NCBI GenBank assembly: GCA_903879335.1
Contig: CAIRLC010000044.1
Location: 1-64,000, forward strand
Origin: an uncultured Pseudomonadota bacterium
Lineage (GTDB): Bacteria > Pseudomonadota > Gammaproteobacteria > Steroidobacterales > Steroidobacteraceae
DNA length: 64,000 nt
Direction of reading: 5' to 3'
Shown here: positions 1 through 8,536 of the stretch, in pieces
Position numbering within the stretch: the stretch's first letter is position 1
Layout of the letters: the number at the start of each line of letters is the position of its first letter
Position numbers and translations under genes: made by a program
Notes under the pieces: generated by a model
What the model was told of the DNA's origin: nothing
The model's database searches: none
What the model saw: only the letters and a program-made list of their open reading frames with translations

Positions 1-19
1 AGTCGCTTGTGCCGGTAAA

Positions 20-111
20 TGGCGGAGAGGGTGGGATTCGAACCCACGTATACCTGTGAGGGTATAACTGGAATTCCAGTCCAGCGCCTTCGACCACTCG
101 GCCACCTCTCC
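20..111 (-). tRNA. tRNA-Ser (anticodon GGA)
   Basis: The minus strand folds as a class II tRNA. A 7-bp acceptor stem pairs GGAGAGG (111-105) with CCTCTCC (30-24). The discriminator base is G, and CCA is encoded at 22-20. The anticodon stem CTGGA/TCCAG encloses a loop CTGGAAT, which gives anticodon GGA (77-75) reading UCC/UCU serine codons. A long variable arm and a T-arm with GGTTCGAATCC follow, as expected for serine. It lies downstream of dapA and the lipoprotein gene on the same strand; no terminator is visible in the 53 bases between. Confidence 0.95.
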
Positions 112-164
112 GAAGCGCGCAAGGGTACCCGCCAAGCAGCCGTTAGGCAAACCCTATTCAGCGA

Positions 165-530
165 TTAATTGCCCGGACCGTCGTGCGTGGGCTTCACCGG
201 CGCCGATGGCTTCGCCTTGGTACCTGAGTCAAACGGAGGGGGACGGTCCAAGCACCCCTCTTTTTCCGTGCGTTCGTGGGTCTCGGTCGCGCCATCAGGC
301 ACTTTCACGGCGTTTCGGGTATTCGGTGGGGTAAGGCCATCACCGACCCGCACGACCGGCACTGAGCGCGCTGTCAGGTAGGGAGAGTAATCCTCACACA
401 ACTGCGCTCCATTCCGCTTTTTATGCCAGTGCAGAAAATTGGTCCCGGACGATTTACACGCTCCGAGTGAAACAGCGGTGGCCAACATTACGCCGGTTGT
501 GACCAGAGACTTGAGTCTGAACATCATCAT
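165..530 (-). CDS. small lipoprotein encoded after dapA
   Basis: This is a 121-residue protein with no recognised family. The chosen start is the first of three consecutive ATG codons (530, 527, 524); it overlaps the dapA stop, so translation is probably coupled. The N-terminus has a basic stretch, a hydrophobic core and a lipobox L22-G-A-C25, so the mature protein should be lipidated at Cys25. The Lys-Ser-Ser after Cys25 lacks the Asp+2 retention signal, which favours the outer membrane. The rest is short, Pro/Lys-rich and probably unstructured, with Cys residues around 50 and 92. In Escherichia coli the gene after dapA is bamC, also a lipoprotein, but this protein is about a third of that size and I see no similarity. 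Confidence 0.75.
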   Translation of the reverse strand: MMMFRLKSLVTTGVMLATAVSLGACKSSGTNFLHWHKKRNGAQLCEDYSPYLTARSVPVVRVGDGLTPPNTRNAVKVPDGATETHERTEKEGCLDRPPPFDSGTKAKPSAPVKPTHDGPGN

Positions 531-1402
531 GCAACCCCTGCGGCCGACATGGCGGCCATCACTGCAGTCTGCGCCCCCGCCGTCAACGGCGTGAGGGGAA
601 GACGTATCCCGGTGCCGATGAAGCCTAGACGGTGAACCGCCCACTTCGCCGGAATCGGGTTCGGTTCGACAAATAAGGCCTCGTGCAACCCACGTAACGG
701 GACATCGGCCGCCCGCGCAGCCTCCACATCACCCAAGGATGCTGCCTCGCAGACGGCGTGCATGCCGGCCGGGGCTACATTGGCGGTCACAGAAATCACG
801 CCGACGGCGCCTTCAAGCAAGGCGTCAACCGCCGTCGGGTCGTCGCCTGAGAGCACATCCAGATCGTCCCCACACAAGGCTCGCAGTTCACGAACGCGGG
901 CAGCACCCGCAACCGCTTCTTTGATGGCCACGATTCTGGGGTGGCCGGCTAGGCGCGCCACGGTTGTCGGGAGCATGTCTACGCCGGTGCGGCCCGGCAC
1001 GTTGTAGAGGATAACCGGCACTGGGGAGTCATCGGCGATGGCGGTGAAGTGCTGGAAAAGCCCCTCTTGGGTCGGCTTACTGTAGTAAGGCGTCACCACG
1101 AGGACGGCGTCCGCGCCGGCCGCAGCCAAGGCTCGCGTACGCTCAATACTGGAGGCGGTGTCGTTCGTCCCGCTGCCGGAAATCACCGGCACGCGACCTG
1201 CCACGCGGGCCACGGCCCGACGGGTCAATTCCAGAGCCTCCGCGAGCGTCACCGTCGGCGACTCGCCGGTCGTGCCGCAGACGACGATACCGTCAGTTCC
1301 TTGCGCTAAATGCCAGTCGACCAGTCGATCCCACCCGGGATAGTCAACCTCACCTGCGTCGGTCATTGGGGTTACGAGGGCTACGATGCTGCCGCTATAC
1401 AT
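527..1402 (-). CDS. dapA: 4-hydroxy-tetrahydrodipicolinate synthase
   Basis: The enzyme condenses pyruvate with aspartate semialdehyde, the first committed step of lysine and diaminopimelate synthesis in the cytoplasm. The 291-residue TIM-barrel protein carries the catalytic set at the same numbers as the E. coli enzyme: Thr44-Thr45, Tyr107, Tyr133, Arg138 and the Schiff-base Lys161 (IKEA motif). The start at MYSGSIVAL gives the family length; an upstream in-frame extension to 1504 is not supported by homology. The gene is divergent from gcvR across about 144 bases that should hold both promoters, and it overlaps the lipoprotein start by four bases. Confidence 0.97.
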   Translation of the reverse strand: MYSGSIVALVTPMTDAGEVDYPGWDRLVDWHLAQGTDGIVVCGTTGESPTVTLAEALELTRRAVARVAGRVPVISGSGTNDTASSIERTRALAAAGADAVLVVTPYYSKPTQEGLFQHFTAIADDSPVPVILYNVPGRTGVDMLPTTVARLAGHPRIVAIKEAVAGAARVRELRALCGDDLDVLSGDDPTAVDALLEGAVGVISVTANVAPAGMHAVCEAASLGDVEAARAADVPLRGLHEALFVEPNPIPAKWAVHRLGFIGTGIRLPLTPLTAGAQTAVMAAMSAAGVA

Positions 1403-1546
1403 GTGATCAGACTCAAAAAACGGGAATCGGGCAGTCGCGCCGGGGCTGTGATGGTACTGACGGGGAGCCAAGGGGCGCAAGCAAAACCCCGACTGCACCG
1501 CCATCGCGGTAGACTAAGGGCATCTGACGCCCCAAAAAGTTCCCGG

Positions 1547-2077
1547 ATGAAGCAGCTCCTCGCCCTCTCTGCCATTGGCAGTGACCGCACCGGCATGGTG
1601 CATGATCTGACGCGGACCATCGCCGACTGTGGCGGTAACGTGATTGAAAGCCGCATGTCCGCGCTCGGCTCAGAATTCGTGATGGCGTTGCTGGTCTCCG
1701 GTAACTGGCACTCGTTGGCCAAAATCGAAACGGAGGTCAAGCGGATCGCCGAAGCAGGCCAAATAGCAATTCAGATTAGCCGTACCGAAACTCGCCCGAT
1801 CCGGGCCGACATGCTGCCGTATTCGGTCGATATCGTATGCCTCGATCAAACCGGCATTGTGGCCGCAGTGTCAGGCTTCTTTTCGGCTCGCAGTGTAGAC
1901 ATCGCTGAACTCGACACACACAGTTACGCGGCGGCACACACCGGCGCACCCATGTTTTCATTGCGGCTGGTGGTCAATGTCCCCAGCCGGATTCATCTCG
2001 GCGTTCTGCGTGAAGAGTTCATGGACTTCTGTGATCAACTGAACTTGGACGCCATTTTGGAACCTGTTAAAAACTAA
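1547..2077 (+). CDS. gcvR: ACT-domain regulator, GcvR family
   Basis: This 176-residue protein has two ACT domains (about 1-75 and 90-165), as in the glycine cleavage repressor GcvR. GcvR binds glycine and modulates the activator GcvA by protein contact rather than by binding DNA. The start at MKQLLALSAIG matches the family N-terminus; an in-frame upstream extension lies in the dapA promoter region and opposite dapA. The gene sits before bcp, the order also found in E. coli, and 17 bases separate the two. No gcv genes are in the window, but kbl-tdh, which produces glycine from threonine, lies at 23-25 kb. Confidence 0.88.
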   Translation: MKQLLALSAIGSDRTGMVHDLTRTIADCGGNVIESRMSALGSEFVMALLVSGNWHSLAKIETEVKRIAEAGQIAIQISRTETRPIRADMLPYSVDIVCLDQTGIVAAVSGFFSARSVDIAELDTHSYAAAHTGAPMFSLRLVVNVPSRIHLGVLREEFMDFCDQLNLDAILEPVKN

Positions 2078-2094
2078 CCGCGAGCGACCCGCCC

Positions 2095-2571
2095 ATGACC
2101 ACACTCACGCTTGGTAAGAAGATTCCAGATATCAAGGCGGACTCGACCGCCGGAGCCTGGCGCCTCAAGGACGTCGCAGGCAGCACCGTCGTCCTTTACT
2201 TCTACCCCAAGGACGACACGTCAGGCTGCACCAAAGAAGGCGAAGCGTTCCGCGACCTTTACGCCAAATTTAAGAAAGCCGGTGTCCTGATTTTCGGCGT
2301 ATCGCCGGACAGCCTCGCGTCGCATGAAAAATTCCGTGCAAAGTACGATTTCCCATTCGATTTGATTGCGGACACGGAAAAAGCCGTCTGCGAGCACTTC
2401 GACGTTTGGAAAGAAAAGAGCATGTACGGCCGCAAGTACATGGGCGTCGAACGCAGCACCTTCTTGATTGATGCCAAGGGCGTGCTGCAGGCCGAGTGGC
2501 GCAAAGTGAAGGTTCCAGGGCATGCGGAGGAAGTTCTCAGCGCCGCGCTAGCCCTGGTCAGCAAGGCATGA
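2095..2571 (+). CDS. bcp: thiol peroxidase, BCP/PrxQ family
   Basis: This is a peroxiredoxin of 158 residues that reduces hydrogen peroxide and organic hydroperoxides, taking electrons from thioredoxin or glutaredoxin. The peroxidatic Cys45 lies in the motif YPKDDTSGCT. The resolving Cys50 of E. coli BCP is replaced by Glu50. A further Cys99 is conserved in position with E. coli. The enzyme is therefore probably of the one-Cys or atypical kind within the family. The stop codon overlaps the phoH start (ATGA), so the two are translationally coupled. Confidence 0.93.
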   Translation: MTTLTLGKKIPDIKADSTAGAWRLKDVAGSTVVLYFYPKDDTSGCTKEGEAFRDLYAKFKKAGVLIFGVSPDSLASHEKFRAKYDFPFDLIADTEKAVCEHFDVWKEKSMYGRKYMGVERSTFLIDAKGVLQAEWRKVKVPGHAEEVLSAALALVSKA

Positions 2572-4007
2572 CGCGGACGACTCGCACGAGCCGCGCACCA
2601 CGTGCGGCTCGCCGAGAGCACCGAACGTTCGTACTCGACACGAACGTTCTCATGCACGATCCAACGGCGATCTTCCGCTTCGCGGAGCACGACGTCTACG
2701 TGCCGATGCGCGTGCTTGAAGAACTCGACGCTGGCAAGAAAGGGGTCTCCGAAGCCGCACGTAATGTCCGTCAAGTCAGTCGCTTTTTCGACGATTTGAT
2801 GCAAGGCGCGACAAAATCGCAAATCGACGCCGGCCTTGAACTCCCAAGCGTTGTTAAGAACGTCAATGGCAAGGCAGGCGCATCCGGCCGACTTTACTTC
2901 CAAACCGAGTCGTTTAACGCCAAGTTGCCCGAATTACCGGGCCAAGGCGCTGACAATGAAATCCTCGGACAGGCCCTCGCGCTGAAGCGAGCACGCAAGC
3001 ACACCACCGTCACGCTCGTCTCGAAGGACATTAACCTTCGCATCAAGGCCGCTATCGTTGGCGTCAATGCGGAGGACTACCGCAACGATCAAACGATTGA
3101 GGATGCCGACTTACTGCAGACCGGCACAGTTGCACTCCCAAATGATTTTTGGGAGAAGCACGGCACCGATCTCACCTCCTGGAAAGAGCAATCCCGGACC
3201 TTCTACCGCCTGACGAGCCCTGCCGTCCGCGACTGGCACCCTAACCTATTTGTTTATGAAGAAAGTGGATCTGGCGTCGAGGCAATCGTACGGGAAGTTT
3301 CCGGCGATAGGGCAACTCTGGAGCTCTTGGTCGACTATCGCTCTGGGCGGCACCCGGTCTGGGGCGTCGTTGCCCGCAATCGCGAGCAGAATTTTGTCTT
3401 GAATCTGCTGATGGATCCAGAAATCGACTTCGTCACGGTTCTGGGCCCCGCCGGCACTGGCAAGACGCTCATGACCTTAGCCGCAGGGCTCGCGCAAACG
3501 CTCGACACGCGTCGTTTCAATGAAATCATCATGACGCGCGTGACGATTCCGCTCGGCGAAGACATTGGCTTCTTACCAGGTACGGAAGAAGAGAAAATGG
3601 AGCCGTGGATGGGCGCGCTGATGGACAACTTGGAAGTCCTGACGCAAAACCAAGAGGGCGGCAATTGGGCGCGTGCCGCGACCAACGATTTGTTGCGCAA
3701 TCGGATCAAGATTCGCTCGCTCAATTTCATGCGCGGCAGGACTTTCCTCAATCGCTACATCATTCTGGATGAGGCTCAAAACTTAACGCCCAAACAGATG
3801 AAGGCTCTCGTCACTCGCGCGGGTCCTGGCACCAAGATTGTCTGCCTCGGCAACATCGCGCAGATTGACACGCCCTATCTCACCGAGACCAGTTGTGGAC
3901 TCACTTATGTCGTCAACCGTTTCCACGGCTGGCGGCATGCGGGCCATGTGACCTTGGTTCGTGGTGAGCGATCGCGATTGGCGGATTACGCCTCCGAAAC
4001 ACTCTGA
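2568..4007 (+). CDS. PIN-PhoH fusion ATPase (PhoH2/YlaK type)
   Basis: The protein has 479 residues. The N-terminal PIN nuclease-like domain (about 18-150) carries the acidic motif FVLDTNVLMHD with Asp24. The C-terminal PhoH ATPase (about 260-479) has a Walker A GPAGTGKT at 293-300 and a Walker B ILDEAQN. Proteins of this architecture (PhoH2) are reported as ATP-dependent RNA helicase/ribonucleases, so a role in RNA metabolism is likely; the substrate is unknown. The ATG overlaps the bcp stop. An upstream in-frame start at 2496 lies inside bcp and is rejected. Confidence 0.9.
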   Translation: MTRTTRTSRAPRAARREHRTFVLDTNVLMHDPTAIFRFAEHDVYVPMRVLEELDAGKKGVSEAARNVRQVSRFFDDLMQGATKSQIDAGLELPSVVKNVNGKAGASGRLYFQTESFNAKLPELPGQGADNEILGQALALKRARKHTTVTLVSKDINLRIKAAIVGVNAEDYRNDQTIEDADLLQTGTVALPNDFWEKHGTDLTSWKEQSRTFYRLTSPAVRDWHPNLFVYEESGSGVEAIVREVSGDRATLELLVDYRSGRHPVWGVVARNREQNFVLNLLMDPEIDFVTVLGPAGTGKTLMTLAAGLAQTLDTRRFNEIIMTRVTIPLGEDIGFLPGTEEEKMEPWMGALMDNLEVLTQNQEGGNWARAATNDLLRNRIKIRSLNFMRGRTFLNRYIILDEAQNLTPKQMKALVTRAGPGTKIVCLGNIAQIDTPYLTETSCGLTYVVNRFHGWRHAGHVTLVRGERSRLADYASETL

Positions 4008-4042
4008 GGGAACCCGCGCGGCCAGCCGCGGTCTGACATTCG

Positions 4043-5575
4043 ATGAAGCCTATTGCTCGCCTATTACCTAGCCTCCTGCTGCTGCTCACGACGGCCCTGA
4101 CGGTGGCGGGGTCCGCCGCGGCGGCCACCCCGATCTCGGGCGGCGACCTACCCGACATCGGTACGCCTGCGGATGTCATCATGACGCCGCGAGAGGAGTA
4201 CGAGATCGGTTCGATGATCGTCAAGGGTCTGCGCGATAGTGGCGAGATTTTGGATGACCTAGAGGTCAGCGAATACATCCAAGCGGTGGGTTCTAGCCTC
4301 GCCGCTCGCGCCCGCGAGGGCACTCTCAAATTCACGTTTTTCGTGGTCAAGGATCCGAGCATCAACGCCTTCGCGCTCCCGGGCGGATTTGTGGGCGTCA
4401 ATTCGGGATTGATTCTCGCCACGTCATCCGAAAGCGAACTGGCGGGCGTACTGGCCCACGAAATCTCACACGTCACGCAGCGCCACATGGCTCGCAAGAT
4501 GCAGGCCGCCAGCCGAGCGTCGCTGACGTCAACGGCGGCCATGCTGGCTTCCATTTTGCTCGGTGCGCTCTCCCACAGCTCTGACGTAGGCATGGCCGGC
4601 GTGATGGCCGGCACCAGCGCGATGCAGCAGCAGCAACTCAATTATTCGCGTGAAAACGAGTTCGAGGCCGACCGAGTCGGGATCAGTGTGCTCGCCGCAG
4701 CGGGCTACGACCCCTACGCAATGTCAGCATTCTTCGAAACCTTGAGCCGGCGCACCGGCGGCAGCGGACAGAACGCCAAGATATTGGAATTCCTGCAAAC
4801 CCACCCGGTCACAACGGCGCGCGTCGCCGAGGCCAAGAGCCGAGCCACTGACTATCCCATCGTGCGGCCGATCGATACGAACGGCTACCGACTCGCGCGC
4901 GAACGGCTCAAGGTCATGGCGCTGCCAACCGGCATCAACCCGCACGATGTCTATCCGGCAGTCGCGGACTTGGGCACTGACACGGTGGCTGATTTCCGTC
5001 TCTATGGCCGTTCCTTGGCACTGATACAGGCCAACCTACCGAACGAAGCCATTCCAAGCTTGCGCGACCTGGTGGCCCGCCATGCCGATACGATCGAGTA
5101 CCACACCGCGCTCGGGCAGGCTTTGCTGGCGGCCGATGACATAGAAGGATCGAAGCAAGCGTTGGCCCATGCCAAGGATCTGTTCCCCCGCAATGTGCCG
5201 GTGACCGTCCGCTATGCGGAGACCCTGATGCGAGCGGGCGACGCTCGGCAGGCCCATTACGTCCTGCTCGACCTGTTCAACGTCACCCCCCCAACGCAGG
5301 ACCAGGTGCGACTGATCGCGCTAGCCGCAAACGCCGCCGGCGAAACGGCCGAAGCGGATTACTACATGGCGGAGTATCATGTGATGAGTGGTGACCTGAC
5401 CCTTGCGATCATGCAGCTGCGCCAAGCGTTGGCGACGCCGCAGATCACGCCGGTGCAGCGAGCCCGATTCAAGGCTAGAATCGAGGAACTGAAGGAGTTC
5501 CTACCGATTCGGTTGCAGGGTGCCGTCGACCGTGGCGAACCACTGCCAAGCAAAGTACCCGACGAGCGTCGATGA
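4043..5575 (+). CDS. bepA: periplasmic M48 metalloprotease with TPRs, BepA family
   Basis: This 510-residue exported protease assists beta-barrel and LPS-translocon assembly in the outer membrane and degrades stalled LptD or BamA in E. coli. A signal peptide (about 1-27, ending SAAAA) is followed by an M48 domain. The zinc motif HEISH is at 139-143, and a NEFEAD motif around 205-210 supplies a probable third ligand (Glu206). The C-terminal half (about 310-490) is helical with TPR-like repeats. It is followed after 13 bases by mlaA, another outer-membrane homeostasis gene, which suggests one transcript from gcvR to mlaA. Confidence 0.92.
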   Translation: MKPIARLLPSLLLLLTTALTVAGSAAAATPISGGDLPDIGTPADVIMTPREEYEIGSMIVKGLRDSGEILDDLEVSEYIQAVGSSLAARAREGTLKFTFFVVKDPSINAFALPGGFVGVNSGLILATSSESELAGVLAHEISHVTQRHMARKMQAASRASLTSTAAMLASILLGALSHSSDVGMAGVMAGTSAMQQQQLNYSRENEFEADRVGISVLAAAGYDPYAMSAFFETLSRRTGGSGQNAKILEFLQTHPVTTARVAEAKSRATDYPIVRPIDTNGYRLARERLKVMALPTGINPHDVYPAVADLGTDTVADFRLYGRSLALIQANLPNEAIPSLRDLVARHADTIEYHTALGQALLAADDIEGSKQALAHAKDLFPRNVPVTVRYAETLMRAGDARQAHYVLLDLFNVTPPTQDQVRLIALAANAAGETAEADYYMAEYHVMSGDLTLAIMQLRQALATPQITPVQRARFKARIEELKEFLPIRLQGAVDRGEPLPSKVPDERR

Positions 5576-5588
5576 GATTTTTGGCCGC

Positions 5589-6341
5589 ATGATGCGCAAT
5601 CAACACACACTTCCGCGATTCCAGATCATCGCTGCCCTTTTGGCGGTCTGTGTCGGCGCGTCCAGTTGGGCCGCTAAGCCGGAAAAGCAAGTGAAAGACC
5701 CGTTTGAGCGAATGAATCGGGCTACCTATCGCTTCAATGACGTCTTGGACCGTAGCTTTCTGCGACCGCTCGCTGAAGGTTATCGCGATCACGTGCCGGA
5801 AAAGATTCGCAACGGCCTCAGCAACTTTATCGCCAATATTGAATACCCCTCGGTCGCCGTGAACGATGCGCTACAGGGGAAATTCAAGGCCGCAGGACAA
5901 GACGTGGGACGGTTCGTCGTCAACACCATCGCGGGCGTCGGCGGCTTTCGCGACCCTGCCACGAAACTGGGGATACCGGTCCACCGCGAGGATTTTGGTC
6001 AGACGCTGGGCCACTGGGGCGTGCCGGCAGGCCCGTACCTCGTCCTACCCTTGCTTGGCGCCTCCGATTTCCGCGACGCGCCGAGTTGGATCGTCGACGC
6101 CCATCTGGTTGGCGAGCATCGCCTCAAGAATCAACCGCTACGCTGGGGAATCTCGGCACTCAGCGTGTTCGAAATCCGTGTTCAAGCCCTAGCCGCCCAG
6201 GGCGCGATCGATCGTGCTTTCGATCCCTATGCGCTCGTCCGGGATGCTTACCTCGCGCGCCGTGACTATTTGGTACACGACGGCGTCGTGTCCGACGAAG
6301 ATAGCGGCTACGACGTGCTGGACGACGGCACGATCGAATAG
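5589..6341 (+). CDS. mlaA: phospholipid-transport protein MlaA (VacJ)
   Basis: MlaA sits in the outer membrane with porins and removes phospholipids from the outer leaflet, passing them to MlaC. The 250-residue sequence contains the family core (KDPFERMNRATYRFND; TIAGVGGFRDPA; EDFGQTLGHWGV). The start at the first of two adjacent ATGs follows bepA by 13 bases. The export signal is atypical: the only candidate lipobox is LAVC with Val at -1, and a signal peptidase I site near WAA is possible, so lipidation is uncertain. It converges on mlaB with six bases between the stops, putting the outer-membrane subunit next to the rest of the system on the opposite strand. Confidence 0.93.
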   Translation: MMRNQHTLPRFQIIAALLAVCVGASSWAAKPEKQVKDPFERMNRATYRFNDVLDRSFLRPLAEGYRDHVPEKIRNGLSNFIANIEYPSVAVNDALQGKFKAAGQDVGRFVVNTIAGVGGFRDPATKLGIPVHREDFGQTLGHWGVPAGPYLVLPLLGASDFRDAPSWIVDAHLVGEHRLKNQPLRWGISALSVFEIRVQALAAQGAIDRAFDPYALVRDAYLARRDYLVHDGVVSDEDSGYDVLDDGTIE

Positions 6342-6347
6342 CGCCGA

Positions 6348-6644
6348 CTACCTCGGTGAGAGCAAACCGAGGACGCCGCCGACTCTCGCTAAGGCGGACG
6401 CTGTGTGCGGTAATCCACGGAGCTTAGGCGACGCGTCCCGAGTCGGACACTCTTGGATCAATGCCAACAGGACCGCGACGCCAGCACTGTCGATGGCTTC
6501 TATGCCGCTGACGTCGATCTCACGCACAGGGCGACTGCGGATCAACTGTGATCCTTGGACGTACGCCACCTTGGCATTCGCATAGAGCAAATCACCCGAC
6601 AGCGAGAGCCCCTCAGCCGTCGCTGCAAAAAGACAACCCGTCAC
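6348..6644 (-). CDS. mlaB: STAS-domain protein MlaB
   Basis: This 98-residue STAS domain (core VREIDVSGIEAIDSAGVAVL) binds the ATPase MlaF in the inner-membrane MlaFEDB complex and is needed for its assembly and activity in E. coli. It is the last gene of mlaFEDCB, and its ATG overlaps the mlaC stop (ATGA). A perfect 7-bp inverted repeat (6351-6357 with 6366-6372) lies in its final codons. There is no T-tract on either strand after it, so it is not a convincing terminator. Confidence 0.88.
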   Translation of the reverse strand: MTGCLFAATAEGLSLSGDLLYANAKVAYVQGSQLIRSRPVREIDVSGIEAIDSAGVAVLLALIQECPTRDASPKLRGLPHTASALARVGGVLGLLSPR

Positions 6645-7303
6645 GGCTTAGCGCTAGCCGGCGCACTGCCCTCACGCTCGATGCGCGCGATGACCGCATC
6701 AAGACCGCGCTGACTGATTTCTTCGCCGAGATCCGTGCGGTAATTCTTCACGTAGGAAATACCCTCGATGATCACATCGAAGGCTTTCCATCCACTCGCC
6801 GTGCGTCGTAACTTATAGTCGACCGGAACGACGACGCCGCTTGAGCGCATCACTTGCGTCCGCACGGTCGCCACGTCCGGGTTTGAGTCAGCACGATAGG
6901 GCAAGATTTTGAATTTGTCGGCCGAAAACTCCGTCAAGGCACCGGCATAGGTATTCATCAACATCTTGACCATCGCCGCCACGAAGCGTTGCCGCTGCTC
7001 GGGCGATGCCGTCCGCCAATTTTGCGCCAACACCAATTGCGCTGCGTAATCGGTATCGAAATGAGGCAGCAGAATAGTTTCAACGATCGGATTCGCCTTC
7101 TTCGGATCCTTACGAATCGCCGCCCGATTCTGATCAATGGCAGCGAACAGTTGCCGCGCCGTCGCTTCCATTTCGGCTTGGGGGTCTGCAGCCACTTCAG
7201 CATGCACTGGCGCGGACAGCATGAGTCCGGATACCGGCAGGAGCACCGCAGTCGGCGCGGCGATCGCCATCAACAGACTCAAAAAACGCTGACGCATACT
7301 CAT
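6641..7303 (-). CDS. mlaC: periplasmic phospholipid-binding protein MlaC
   Basis: MlaC shuttles phospholipids across the periplasm between MlaA and MlaFEDB. The 220-residue protein has a signal peptide with probable cleavage after Ala35 (APVHA-E). The body has the Tol-Tol-Ttg2 pattern, including an NWRTASPEQRQRF segment and the C-terminal IIEGISYVKNYRT strand. Its ATG overlaps the mlaD stop by four bases, and its stop overlaps mlaB. Confidence 0.94.
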   Translation of the reverse strand: MSMRQRFLSLLMAIAAPTAVLLPVSGLMLSAPVHAEVAADPQAEMEATARQLFAAIDQNRAAIRKDPKKANPIVETILLPHFDTDYAAQLVLAQNWRTASPEQRQRFVAAMVKMLMNTYAGALTEFSADKFKILPYRADSNPDVATVRTQVMRSSGVVVPVDYKLRRTASGWKAFDVIIEGISYVKNYRTDLGEEISQRGLDAVIARIEREGSAPASAKP

Positions 7304-7776
7304 TCCTTTTTCGCGCCCTGTCCGGCTTTATCGAACAGGAACTTACTGATTAAATTTTCGAGGACGATGGCCGACTGAGTCATCTCAATGCGATCACCCT
7401 CTTTGTACGGCGTATCGGAACCACCCGGCGTAAAACCGACATAATTGCCGCCCAGCAGACCGGCCGTATAAATGGCCGCGTCGCTGTCATTCGGCACCTG
7501 GTTGTAGCGTTCATTGATCGCGAGGCGCACGACTGCTTTGAAACTGCTCGAATCGTAATCGATCGATTCGACGCGTCCGATCGTGACACCGCCGATCGAC
7601 ACCGGAGCGCCGGCCTTGAGACCGCCCACGTTGTCGAACTGAGCGCTGAGATGGTAGTCGTGACGCCCAAACTCAAAGCCATGGCTACTGATTTGGGTGG
7701 CCATGAAGAAAAGCGCGGCAAAGCCGAGCAAAACGAACAGGCCCGTGCCGATCTCAACCGAAGAATTACGCTTCAT
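7300..7776 (-). CDS. mlaD: MCE-domain lipid-transport protein MlaD
   Basis: This is the MCE-ring subunit (158 residues) of the inner-membrane Mla complex. One N-terminal membrane helix (about 10-30, LFVLLGFAALFFMATQI) anchors a single periplasmic MCE domain (about 38-120, GLKAGAPVSIGGVTIGRV). The chosen ATG begins MKRNSSVEIG and has a GGAGA ribosome-binding site 9-13 bases upstream in the 16-base gap after mlaE. A longer in-frame version starting at 7824 lacks support. Confidence 0.94.
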   Translation of the reverse strand: MKRNSSVEIGTGLFVLLGFAALFFMATQISSHGFEFGRHDYHLSAQFDNVGGLKAGAPVSIGGVTIGRVESIDYDSSSFKAVVRLAINERYNQVPNDSDAAIYTAGLLGGNYVGFTPGGSDTPYKEGDRIEMTQSAIVLENLISKFLFDKAGQGAKKE

Positions 7777-7792
7777 TTCAGGTCTCCGAAAC

Positions 7793-8536
7793 TCACAGCA
7801 ATACCGCCGTGAGCATGTAATCAATCGCGAGGATGGCCACCGAAGAGGTCACGACCGTGCGGGTCGTCGCCCGCCCCACGCCTTCAGCCGTTGGGACCGC
7901 GTGGTAGCCCTCATAAACCGCGATCGCACTGCAGGCGATGCCGAAGGCGATGCTTTTCACAACCCCCTCGAGCACATCCCGCAGCTCCACAGCGCCGCGC
8001 ATCTGCGACCAAAACTGGCCCGCATCGACACCCATCAGTTTGACGCCCACCAATTGCGCCCCGTAGATCCCGATGGCCGAAAAGATGGCCGCCAACAAGG
8101 GCATGGAGAGAAGACCCCCCACAAAGCGCGGCACACAAATACGCCGCACCGGATCCACGGCCATCATCTCCATGGCGGCGAGCTGGTCGGTGGCGAGCAT
8201 CAAGCCGATCTCCGACGTCATTGCCGTTCCAGCTCGCCCGGCAAAAAGCAGCGCGGTGATGACAGGCCCGAGCTCCCTCAATAAACCAAGCGCCGCCGCA
8301 GTGCCCAGCGACTCAGTGGATCCGAATCGACGCAGTAAGTCATAGCCCTGCAGACCCAACACCATGCCGACAAAGAGTCCGGACAACATGATGATCACCA
8401 AGGACAGCGCCCCGGTCATGTGGATCTGCTCGATCAATAATCTAGGACGTCGCAGGGTCGAAGGAATCCCCGTCACCAGTCGTCCCAAAAACAGCGCAAA
8501 GCGGCCGAACTCAGCCGTGACGGTAATGAGGCTCAT
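7793..8536 (-). CDS. mlaE: Mla ABC transporter permease MlaE
   Basis: This 247-residue multi-helix permease of the MlaE/YrbE family forms the membrane dimer of the phospholipid ABC transporter. The conserved segment GLLRELGPVITALLFAGRAGTAMTSEIG is visible (about 84-111), with five or so hydrophobic helices. The ATG overlaps the mlaF stop by four bases, indicating coupling of permease and ATPase. Confidence 0.95.
   Translation of the reverse strand: MSLITVTAEFGRFALFLGRLVTGIPSTLRRPRLLIEQIHMTGALSLVIIMLSGLFVGMVLGLQGYDLLRRFGSTESLGTAAALGLLRELGPVITALLFAGRAGTAMTSEIGLMLATDQLAAMEMMAVDPVRRICVPRFVGGLLSMPLLAAIFSAIGIYGAQLVGVKLMGVDAGQFWSQMRGAVELRDVLEGVVKSIAFGIACSAIAVYEGYHAVPTAEGVGRATTRTVVTSSVAILAIDYMLTAVLL

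Noticed and set aside
4008-4042. GC-rich pairing between phoH and bepA as a terminator
   Set aside because: The stem is short and no T-run follows; genes on both sides read in the same direction with small gaps, so read-through is more likely.
6351-6372. 7-bp inverted repeat at the mlaA/mlaB junction as a bidirectional terminator
   Set aside because: No T-tract follows the stem on either strand, and the stem lies within the mlaB coding sequence.
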